From: Hirudinaria manillensis
Lineage: Eukaryota > Annelida > Clitellata > Hirudinida > Hirudinidae
Direction: 5' to 3'
DNA: 64,000 nt
Assembly (NCBI GenBank): GCA_034509925.1
Contig: CM067530.1
Coordinates: 6,010,001 to 6,074,000 of the forward strand
A program made the translations under genes and the position numbers. The notes beneath the pieces were generated by a model, which was not told the origin of the DNA, made no database searches, and saw only the letters and a program-made list of their open reading frames with translations. Numbering within the stretch: position 1 is the stretch's first letter; the number at the start of each line of letters is the position of its first letter. Below, one piece after another: positions 1-11,568 of this stretch.

Positions 1-794
1 ATAATTTATGAGCAGTTGTTATAAATTATGAGTAATTATTTTGCCAGTGATCATTTAGTACAAAATTTAGTTCTTAATACACGATGTTATAGTTACGATG
101 TTATTAAAGGTCTTAATTAAAAATATCAAGGTAATAATTATTTTTATCTTAAATAATAATATATAAAATAGTAATTATTTTCATTTTAACTAATAACATA
201 TAAATTGCTGATTAATTTTATTTTACTTAACAATATAATTATTGTAAATAATTTTATTTGTAATAATTACAATTAATTGATTTATTAACAAAATCTCATA
301 TAATTGAAATGAACCAAACCATCCAGTTCATCCGTTTCTACAAAGTAATCTTTAAAAATTAGATTTTCTTTAAAAAGATATTAATTCCCTTAAATTAATT
401 CTTAAATTATTCCATTTAATTGATTTGACACGACTAATTCTAAATTAATAAATTTGAAGAAATTAGATAATTAACATTATTTCCAATTAAAATTAAATTA
501 AAATTATTAAAATAACAATTAATAATTAATTAATAATAATTATAAATAATATCGGTTTAAGTGACCAAAAAGTCTCTCATTTTCATATCTCAGACACACC
601 GAGGTTAGAAATCAAAGAATTTGTCACGCGGAGATTACGCAATCACGTGATGCGGTTCGTGGTCAGGGCATTATTTGTATCATAATCATCACCTTGGACC
701 CCATCATCATCATCACCTTGGACAACATCATCATCATCATCAGGAACCATTCCTTTGTGGCGCCATCCAAACATTAAACTCTGTGGCCCAATGT

Positions 795-895
795 TCCATC
801 AAATCACCTCGTCCGTCCGTCCATCCATCCATCTACCCATCTTTCCATCCATCTACCTGTCTGTCCATCCATCCGTCCGTCCATCCATCCGTGAA
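795..895. repeat. Tetranucleotide repeat (CCAT/CCGT)n
   Basis: An imperfect tetranucleotide array of CCAT, CCGT and CTGT units. It is preceded by a CAT-rich stretch at about 695-745. Short open frames rich in His, Pro and Ser across it are products of the repeat. Confidence 0.85.
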
Positions 896-2164
896 ATGCA
901 GAATAAATCTGATTGATGCGACACGCTTCAGATGAGCTTCTTTTTTGAAACAACAACCGATTGAAATAAACTGAACTTGTTTCATTCATTTTGCACCTTC
1001 AATCCATCATTAATTTTAATATTTAAGTATTTAACTTATTTTTTAATATTTAAATATGGACTAATTTTGTTATTCAAATATTATAATTTATTGCTTTAAG
1101 CAAGTAATTCATTGCATGTTAGCCAATGAATGAATGAAGCTGAATCGTGAAAGTGATTGTTTTGATTGCTTCTTGCAGATGAAGAAGTTGATACCTTGCG
1201 ATGGCTTGTGTCGGATTCAGATCGTTCCTATGGTTCCTATGGATTTAAGGCGGGTCAACACGTAACTATTAAGCTTATTTTTATGCTTATTATTACCTTG
1301 TTAACGCGTAACTATTATACTTATTATTAAGTTGTTAACTCGTCACTTTCATACTATTATTAGGCTGTTGTTATGTTTGTCTTATGTTATGTTTATGTAA
1401 TGTTGTTGTGGTTATTATTATGCTCTTACGTTATTAAAATGCTGTTATTATATCGTTAACGTATTCTTGTAATATATCACTAATATGTTATTATTATTCT
1501 GCTATTATGTTGTTATCATGTTGTTATTATAATAATGAATATTCAGCTATTTTTATATTTATATAATTATTATTTAATATTATTATTAATTATTATTATT
1601 ATTATTATTAAGAGAATGGGCATTATTATGCTGTTATTGTGTTGTTAACATAAATTATTAAATTAATAAATTGTTAAATTATTATTATCCTTCTAAAATG
1701 TCCTCATGTCATCGTATTATGAAAGTATTTTTTAATTTTAACACGAAACCCTCAAGTCTCGAAATAATGCAAAAAAATAAAGACGCGATAAAGAATTGGA
1801 AACATTAGCACAAATGCTTGCTTTAGGAATAAGATTTAGGAGGACCACTGTGCATTAAAAGATTAATGTGCAGGAGACACAATAAATGTTATTTAAAATT
1901 ATTTCTACTAAATTAAAGCCACGGAAAACATTCCCAAATTGCACAGTTCGTGGTTTGGTTGTAAAGATTTTCAACCTCATTTGAAGGTCATTTAAGATGT
2001 TTATTGATTGATAAATTGGTCAGCAAAGTAATTACGACCCGAGGTCGTTACAATGGATTTAACGCAGTGGATTTAATTCAATAGATTTATTTGCAATTAA
2101 TTGCAATTGATTTCGATACCTCAAAAAATGCATTTTGCAATCATTCGAGAGACAAAAACCACAT

Positions 2165-2228
2165 GAACTTCATTCATTCGTTCATTCGTTCGTTCGTTCG
2201 TTCATTCATTAATTCATTCATTCATTCA
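2165..2228. repeat. Tetranucleotide repeat (ATTC/GTTC)n
   Basis: Alternating ATTC and GTTC units give a microsatellite of about 16 units. No coding signal is associated with it. Confidence 0.85.
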
Positions 2229-2969
2229 CAACTTAACTGTCCCCTGCCATGCACTGCTCTGCCGTGGTTCAATTTGATTAGATTGAAGAGAAAGAAACGA
2301 AAAAGAACACATTTTTTAATGTGTTTATTTTTACAGTTTCGCGTGACCGCGCCGCACAGCTAGTCTCTATATAAACAAAAATAAAACCGTGTTAATTCCA
2401 TTATTTTATTTTATAATAATATTAAATTAATGAATTTTATTATTTCAGCTAATTTTTAATTTAATATTTTAATGAAACTGTAAATATTCTACTTTTTCAC
2501 GTTGAATGGAAGGCAAAGTTTTCGAAAAAAACCATATTTTAACTTGTTGCAGTTGTGGCATTTATATGATAAATAAACCTATATAAAAACACTCGTCTAA
2601 TTGAGTACTATGTTGTATCAAAATTTCAAAGCAATCGGTGAAGAACGTTCAGATTAAGTACATTGATTAAGTACAAACACACACTTTACATTTTTTGTTA
2701 TATAGAAGATTGTGTAACTTCACAGAAGCATTCGTTTAATAAAATAATAAATATAAAATAATAAAAATAATTTCCGATTATTTCTCGCATTAATTTTAAC
2801 AATTCCGTATGAACAAAAGAAAAAAAAAAGATGCGAACAACAAGTGGCTCTTCATTCCATGCTGCCTTTGCATGATCACGACATCCTTTTAAAATTTCAT
2901 CACAAATTTAAAAACGCTTCTTAAACTTCCTCAAATGCTTCCCGATTATTCCACAGGGAAGTGGTAAAT

Positions 2970-3042
2970 GGTCATTTATATTTCATTTATATTTCATTTA
3001 TATTTCATTTATATTTCATTTATATTTCATTTATATTTCACA
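2970..3042. repeat. 12-bp tandem repeat
   Basis: About six near-perfect copies of a 12-bp unit of the form ATTTATATTTCA. The array ends immediately before a palindromic CACGTG site. Confidence 0.85.
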
Positions 3043-3240
3043 TCCACGTGGATGAAAGTTTTACAGAAAAAAAAAAGTACGAAACTTTAAAAACTGCGCC
3101 CTCACGAAACTGCGGAGACTCCATGTGCAGAGGAGGAGGAGGAGTTGGTGGTGTCACGTGATTGAACGTGTCACGTGGTTAAACGTGACACGAGTCACGT
3201 AATCTTCGACCGTACTTTTAAAAACATAAAAGGGAAATAA

Positions 3241-6200
3241 ATTGAGAATTATTATTAAGTGTTCAATGCATCTGCATTAAAATGGATATTACGTTTCAAT
3301 TAATGTTATGATTACAACAAAATACAAATAGCAGGTATTACCAAAATGTAATAAATATGGTCGGTTCGGGCCAGAGTTTCTATCTACGCGTAGCCCGTCG
3401 AAGAAAATATGTAATATTGATTGTATAATATTTATATAATGATAATTATAGAATTTTGATACAATAATGATTTTATAATAGTGATAATATTGAGCCCGAG
3501 AACATAAACTTGGGCGGCAGGAACGACAGAAGAAAGTCGCAGAGAGCCTCCCAAAAGCGAGGTGGAAATGCTTGAGTTGGACTGTAAAGCGACACAAAGA
3601 AGCTTTTAAAGTCAACCCAGTCTTGGTAATAACGGCACAAGAAGGCCAATGACAGCCTCTCGTAGCCGAAGGGTGAAAGGAGAAGGGAATAAAACCACAA
3701 GAACGGCTGATCACCGGATGTGGCCCATCCTCGGAAAGTGCAAGGGGTTTCAAAGAGATGAACCGGTGGGAGATAGGGAACCTTCTCTGAGGATCTCTGT
3801 CGTTAAACTCAGAGGAGGAGTTTCTTTCAACATAAATATATTTCCGTGCGATATTTTACATAGGTAGAAAACTTTTGCTTAAATTACTTAAATTGACTCA
3901 ATCGTGCAGTAGGATCGCTTGCGTCTTCAAGTTTTGCTGTGGAATTTAAATGGATGCCAAGAAAAGGGTTTAAGAGTCTGATTCGAGCAATTGCCGGGCG
4001 TGCAAAAACTGAGATGTGAAACTAATGGCATTATCCGATATTTAGAGAATCTCGTTTGCGAATTAAAACATGTAAAAGGCGCTTCTTGGTGCAACGTCCT
4101 TACCCAAGGACGCTTTCTGGCCTTTCAGGCTGAGTAATACCCAACACCCAATACCCAATACTCAACGTGTATCAAACACATAACAAATACTGCCATTAAC
4201 ACTGACGTCAATCATTCGTCCAACCTTCGCGACAACCTTAGCTCAACAAGATGTTTCTCAATCAATTTAGAATCAGTTAATTACTTTATCAACTACTTCA
4301 TCAGTTACTTCATTAACTATTTGTTACTTCGTTAGTAATTAAGTAATTCGAAATCGTTACAAGTTGTTGTGCTACCAACATCAGCAACTGAAATTATTGA
4401 TGAATTTTATTTTTAAGGAAACGAAATAATTTCCTGCTTAATTAAAGGAAACTGAAATTATTTATAAAATAACTTTGGATAAATTTTTCAAATTATTTTA
4501 GTTGAATGTCAAAGTAATGTGTCGTGAAAGACGGATGCATCCAGATGTACTTAGGTACCGTGTAGTACAAAAAATAGTGCCTGATACTTTTCTCTTCTTT
4601 CAATGTGTTCGTTCGTTCTCATTACGCAACGTAACAATCCGTGAACGTGTTCCCATCAATACTTCACGAGATCGATTTATAATTCTTGAATGATTGAAAT
4701 TTTCTTTTAATATTAAAATATCTCATTATGTCGATAAAATATCGAAATATTTCCTAAAACCAGGACAAGCACAATTGCTCGATTAAGTTGCAATTTATTA
4801 AAAAAAAATATATAAAATATCCAGCTTATGAAGCAGAAAATTGATCGAAACGTGTTTTCTGTCGAGAAAGAATGAAAACAACTTTGCTTGGAAAAGCAAA
4901 AGTAATGGAGAATAATTTTTAGGGAAATTGTTCCACGGCGACCCCTGAGGAACGAATTTGTCTGAGTCGAGGAGACATCATAATTCAGCAAAATGGGCTC
5001 CATCATCTGCCATTTCTCTCGGGAGTCACAAAGGAGCACCACTTCTGAATCTCCACTCGTCATCATTAAATGCAGTTAAATGCAATTTATGACGATTCCT
5101 TAGTTTTGCCTCGTTAGTGACCAAGCAGTAGTTAACAATTTATCCATTCAGTGCTGACTTGGATGCACACAAACATGAAATTCGGTTGGAAATTCTTGGA
5201 ACGAGGAAATAAATATTTCGTTTAACCTTGTTTGGGAACTTGTTATCCCAAGGCATGCGAGTCGATTGCAGGTGATGACACATACGCGTGCAAACCATTA
5301 GGACGGACGTCTGAAGAGGTCGCTTTCGACATTCTAACGCATTAACGATAACATCTCTAACATCATAACTAAGCTGGTTTATAACTTGTTTATAAAAATT
5401 GATAAACAGATTTATAAAATCACTCAAATCACGTTTTGGTTATAATTAAGTTATTTTAATTTTATCAATTAAAACGACGAACAAACTCAATTCAACGTAA
5501 ACGTTATTTCCTAAAAATGTTGAATCCCAAGAGAAGGATAAGAAGATCGTTTGAAACAATATCTTAATTAAAGCGTTTGGAACGTTATTTGCAAAACTAG
5601 TGAATTGAATCTGCAAGTCCAATAATAAGCAGCATTAAAAATCTTAAAAAATCAATTAAAATCAAAATTGTAATTGTAATTTACCTTTTAATGACGAAAT
5701 ATATGTAGAAAATAAATATTTATTTATAGATTCAATGTGCTCCCTTTGATGCTGCTATCAGATATTGATCTCCCGATGTTGTCCCAGAGGTTGTCAGTGA
5801 AAATATATTCTGACCAGGGTTGGACAAAAGCAATGAACTCCACTCAATAGTGAGACAACAGACAGTAAATCTACCCTTTTTGAGTTTTCCTGGGTGTCCT
5901 TATTTCATTCATTCAATTCTTTCTTTCCATCCGATGTTCTTAATGACGATTTACTCTTAAAATGGCCTTAAATAATCATTTAAGTCCTTAACAGAGTCTT
6001 TGAATTCATGTAATTGAATTATTTATAGGCCAATTTGTGAAATTAAATTATTTATAGGCCAATTTGTGCAATTAAATTATTTATGGCTATTTGTCAGCAA
6101 AGTGTGGAAAGTTAAATCATCTTTGTTACTCAGAATCTCCGATCTTTCGTAACTTCTCCCAGGAAAATGTTTGTCAATGTTCGCCCGCGAGGTTAATTGA

Positions 6201-9200
6201 ATTGCTTCAAACAATTTGTATCTTATTGAAAGTTTTTTTTAGGAATGAAAACAAAAAATAGGCGTAAAATTAAAGTTCCCTTTCCTGAAAAAGCGGACCT
6301 AAATATTTAATTAATCCCAAAAAATGGCCAAAATATTCAACCGAATAACAAGGAATGTTTTCGAAGGAAAGTAAATGATAAAACTGTCGTTTGGAAGGTC
6401 CGTACGATGAAGAGAGATTCGATTACGGATTCAATTTGCATAGAAATCATTCGATAGATTTGATAGTCAGAAAAAAAAATAAATACGTCCTCGTTCGCTG
6501 ACATTTTCAAGTTCAATGGCATCTTTGAACTTCACTAACTGCAGTTACTGGAATCAGACATACATTTAAATACAAGTATTTCTTTGCTTCAAAGATCTTT
6601 TGAAACGCATTACATTTAATCAGGAGGGAAATGTTGATTGCCTCCATCGGATATTTTCTTAAATTGCTATATTTTCCCAGCTTAATGGTTTTATTTATTT
6701 ATTTATTTAATTATATTATGTTATGTCTGTACATGTCGTTCTTAGATCAAGTGTTTTTGTACTGCATGCTGACTTAAATGCAAATAGAAAAAAAAAGTTC
6801 ACGTGCAGTCGTAAAGAATTGTAGATAAACTCACTTTGTGACGGTCGAAAAGATGGAAGCGGATCTGATCAGTTTGAAAAAATGTTAATCCGATTAGAAG
6901 ATTTATCAACAAAACACGTACATTTGGAGGAATTAAAATTAAATGCTGCAAAATTTAAAATAATTCGAAATGGAATGAACACCACGACGAACGTTTGTCG
7001 TCTGCCAAGACGCGCGGGAGTTTTTACGCACGAGAACCATGCATCCTCCCAGCAGTTCATAAATCCACAGAAAGTAGGATGTAAAAGTTTTAAGTCTTCG
7101 TTATGGCCGACCATCCATCAAGCAAGAAGTTGGCAGAGAAGTTGGCAGGATATTCGCATTATTAAATACGTTAATAACAGCCATAACGAGGCAGAAGATC
7201 TGATACCATTTGCGATTCTCATGGTTACAAACACGACGACGACGACGACGATGATGACGACTGAATTGATTAATATTATTTTATATTATTTTTTCAGATA
7301 TTCTTTAAAAATAGTTTAATATAATATGATTTAATAGGAGATAATATAATCTTGGAATAGACCTGCATAAATTCAATGATAAAAATTTAAAAAATGAAAA
7401 TAGATGGCGCTTCTTTTTAATAAATACTTTGAAAAAATAATAATCATTTTTATTTACACCGTTCTTGCGACTTCATGGCACTTCGTTGTCATCCACAGAA
7501 ACGTTCAGTCCATCTCTTCTTATTTAAAAAAATGTTTTCCGCGTTTATTTTTAATTTTATTTGTGGGACTTTGAACAGCTGGGAGTTGTAATAGCAGCAA
7601 GAATTATCTCCGGAGAGGATCACGAAGACGACGATGTCGAGAAAAGCGAAAGCGAAAAATGAATTTATTTGAAATTCAACAACTTAATTAAATAATTAAT
7701 TAAAAACAAATTCTAAATTCAAAAGTTATGTGAAATTTCGGGCTCAGGCTGTCAAACGAATTCTTCTTGTCGTTAGGAAAGTTTTAGCAATGGATTCAAT
7801 GCGAAACTGGTTTGAATTTTATGCAAAAAATGACTTTAAATTGTGACGGTGTCTGAGAAATTAAACGTGGAAAGTCAAATTGTTTGAACGGCAGTAATTT
7901 CATGGATCTGTGAGTGATGCAGTCTGAGTTTATTTGAAGATTTATTGGATTATAAATTATAAAATAAATTATAAAAATATTTGTAGAATTACAAAACTGA
8001 TGAAATTTCAAACCATTTAAAAACCATTGAAATATCTTTACACATAACTTCCGACCTTTAACTAACAATTTAATAATAAATAATAGTTTTAATATAAATA
8101 GGTAAGTAGTAAGGTATCAGTGGGATTCGTTCTGCTACCGTGAAAGGCAGTCTTAACCTTTGAGTGTAACAGGCCAGCATTTGACCAGTGTAACCATTGC
8201 TTAATCTTTGTGACTTGAACGTGTCACCTGAATTAAACTAAACCAACATGTCTGACGATCACTTTGAGACAAAGTCAATTTTGTTTCTTCCTTCATTGCA
8301 TTGAAGACGTAGACACTGACTTTTCTATGTTTAATAATTGTAAAAAATGCAGTACTTTTGGAACCGAAACCAAGGAAGCTCGAAAAAATAATAACTGTAA
8401 ATATAATATCAAAAAGTAATAAATGCAAGTCGTGGAGCAAGAAAGAAGACCCGTTTTTTTATCTTTTAATTATTCATGTTTAATGGATGTTTATTATGAA
8501 ATAATGAAATAAATTATGAAATTAAAAAATCATTTTATAAAATAAAAAACATAACGTCCTGTTGTGGAAATAAAAACTGTAATTGGAAAGAACAAGAACA
8601 AGAATGCAACGAAGTCATGCCCATCAAGTCGAAGGCGGGTTGATAATTAAACACTGATTGATTGATTGATTGATTGATGGATGAATGAAGTGATTGATTC
8701 TGTAATGGATTCCAAACTTTAAATCTTCGTCCTGTGGTTAAAAGTACTGAGACTGAAACTGTACGCGCTGAGGTCGTACTGAAATGTGTTGCTATGGAAA
8801 TCCTTTTTTTTTTACTAATCGTATTATGAGTTCATTCCACGAAGAGATGGTGACATCAAGTATCTTCTCATGGTTTAAAGATTTATAGCTTCGAATGTTG
8901 ATCTCAGTAAATTCTTGATTGTCTCTGAAAAGAAATTACGATTTGGATGATTCTTGATTGTTAGTGATTTGCTTGATTCGGTTCAATTACAGTGTAAAAG
9001 TCCAATCCTGGTTGTCTTCGTTTGCTCTTTTGTCTCTTTAAAAGTTACTCTTCGGTCACGTTAGATGCCATTTTAAAGTGCTCTGTGACCGAATTTTTTA
9101 AAATAAAATTTAAAAAATACCAGGACCGAATCGTCAAAATTTACTTCGCCTCGGGGAGAAAGAATCCTTCCAGATGGCAACACGACCGTTAATTATTTAC

Positions 9201-11568
9201 ATATTTGATGACGAAGCGTGAAGGCTGTCGTTATAGGCCATTTTGAAAGTTTCAAATTCAAAAACGTTCGTTGGGTCAATGACAAAAATAAACACACAAG
9301 ATTCAAATCTTTGTAATAACCTGTAGTGCAATATATTGAGAAGTCAGAATTGAATTAGTTTTTATAATAATTTTAATAAATATTTATGCGAATTTGTAAC
9401 ATAATTTCGAATATAAAAACAAAATTCTAGAAATCCACGGCAGCTTAGAAAATATTTAAAACGACCTCATCGTTAGCTTTTATGATAGAGTGCAGTTTTA
9501 GAAGCGACCATTTCTGAATGCATTTAAAATTAATTTCGAGTTTTTTACGTGAAAAGTGGCAGCTGCAAGAATTCGTTTGAAAATCAAATGAAAAATGAAA
9601 AATAACATCCTGTAAAGTTTTTAGTACCGGAAACACTTTTAAAAATTATAAAACATGACGTCAGAATATTGCATTAAATATTAATTAGCAATGAATTTTT
9701 CACAATTTAAATCATTTCATTTGAATCCTTACTTTCCAATCTAAATAACCTGATTTCCGACAAACGAATCAGGTTTTTGCAGATTTATTTTTATCTCGCA
9801 AGAGTTTCCATAATTAAAAACTCCGACAAAAATTACTTTCTAGAATATGTTATTACTTGAGTTGATTTATTATAAATAATAATTAATTTCACTTTTTTTT
9901 ACATTTATCTAATTAGTACCTATTTCATTAATGTCATAATTACATTTGTTAGCCCCTTTTGGCACCCGGATAAATGATTGCTTATAGGCCTACATAGGCT
10001 ATTGATATCGACAGGCAAAAACCAAATAAGGACAAACCTTATCAGTTTTCTGTGGATTTCCAGAGTTATGAGTTATGACTTAGATAGGGTACTTCCTAAC
10101 TCTGGAAAAACACAGAAAACTAAAAAAGACTTTGCCCCACTTCTCTCACATTCTCTCCAATTCAAGAGTCCCCAATCTAGTTGTGTCGGCCTTATCAAAT
10201 TTATTGTTATGGTCCATAAAACCATTCTTGGCTTATTTATTTCATTCATTAATGAAAGAACTGACTATTTTTAGTTCATTTATAAAATTCCAACTTCGCA
10301 AGCTGGCAGGATTTAAGCACCTTGTTTGTTGCGTCATGGAGGTTTAACTATTTTAAATTTATTTGCAAATGTTCAAAAGGATATTTTGTGTGGCCTTAAG
10401 GCCATTGAATGCGACCCTCGGTCCTCAGAAGGCTGGGGATGCCCGCTCTAATTTATCTGTGTGAGTAAAAAAAAAACGAAAAATTGCATAATTTTTAATA
10501 AAATTCATTTCGCAAAATAGAAAAAAAAACGGTTGAAAATATAACTATGTAGAAGTTTAGTTAAGCTCATTTTAGAACCAATCAATCTCAGTTAAATGTC
10601 TAATCTGAGATTATATTTTTATCATTCCGTGAATTTTAAGCCTTGAAGCTTGGCTGTCGAAAAATGTTAAAATTTTATCTGATTTATTCAAAATCACCTT
10701 TAATTCCAATCATTTTTATAAAGTAATTAAGTAATTTACATTTGGTCATCACAATCAAGGGTAATTAACTTTAGTCTTAGAGATGTTTACAATCCCAGCC
10801 CATCAATGGGCTTTAGACAACATGTGATCTGTTCAGAAGCTTAGAGAAAGACGCCAAGATTCTAACAATAATTTCAAGAATACAAGTACTGCCGAATATT
10901 CTTATATACACTAAATTAATTAGATTCCTCAGAACCCAATGAGTTGAAATATACGAATGAAAATATGGATGAGAGGACATTAATTGCGTTAATTATTGGG
11001 TAGACCAAAATAAGTTATTATATGTAAAATATCCTGTTACTTCAAGAGAGGACCGCGTCTGTTTTAAACTTTCTGTTATATCTAGAAATTTTGCCGGTGA
11101 AATCTTTAGAAATAAGCTTTAGCATAGAAAATAAAAGGTTTGCATGTATTCTAGAATTAACAGAATTTAACTCCAGAGCTGTCGAACTTTTTGAGATGAT
11201 AGGAACCGACTGATCTCGAAAGTTTTCTTACTTCCAATAATATTATATTGTAATTTGATGTCATATTTATAATTAATGAATTTAAGAAAATTAAAAATAT
11301 ATAAACGATATCAAGAAATTTAGTTATTATTTCAATTTTGTTTTTTGCATTCTTGGATTATGTCTAAACAGAAGGCTGAGTGACAACACCGATGAAGTAC
11401 TGTTATGTCCGCATCTTGTTTTGATTTGTGTCCGTTGCCGATTCGTATTTATTCGGAACGTAATCTGGATTTAATCATCTGAATCTTTTAATTATTTAAG
11501 AAAACTCGTATTTGTTATCAAACCAGCACTTGATGATGTTTTTGGAAACAAAAGTGTTCTGATTGGAT
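3241..11568. other. Intergenic DNA upstream of the EFA6 gene
   Basis: No convincing gene was found. Open frames of 145-154 codons occur (for example 3289-3753 minus and 6882-7319 plus). They lack recognisable domains and splice context, and I regard them as chance. Positions about 3480-3850 are clearly less AT-rich than their surroundings. A short (GATT)n run lies at about 8653-8690 and a hairpin at 10044-10121. The right end should hold the promoter and any 5' untranslated exons of EFA6. A splice-acceptor-like site near 11371 is one candidate for such an exon boundary. Confidence 0.5.
10044..10121. other. Imperfect hairpin (25-nt arms, 28-nt loop)
   Basis: The left arm 10044-10068 and right arm 10097-10121 are inverted complements with two mismatches over 25 positions. 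The loop is 28 nt. It could be the remnant of a small inverted-repeat element or a structured transcript. No function is assigned. Confidence 0.6.

Larger units (their letters stand above)
1..3240. other. AT-rich intergenic DNA with simple repeats
   Basis: No gene model could be supported here. The stretch is very AT-rich, with runs of TTA/ATT trinucleotides near 1400-1630 and several microsatellites listed separately. One short exon-like segment near 1180-1270 is discussed under findings. Palindromic CACGTG E-boxes lie at 644-649, 3045-3050, 3155-3160 and 3172-3177. Confidence 0.6.

Noticed and set aside
675-935. His- and Ser/Pro-rich 86-codon open frame
   Set aside because: It is generated by CAT and CCAT microsatellites.
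3289-3753. 154-codon minus-strand open frame
   Set aside because: No domain, no splice context, and it is overlapped by open frames on the other strand.
6882-7319. 145-codon plus-strand open frame
   Set aside because: It ends in a Thr/Met repeat artefact, has no recognisable domain, and no neighbouring exons were found.
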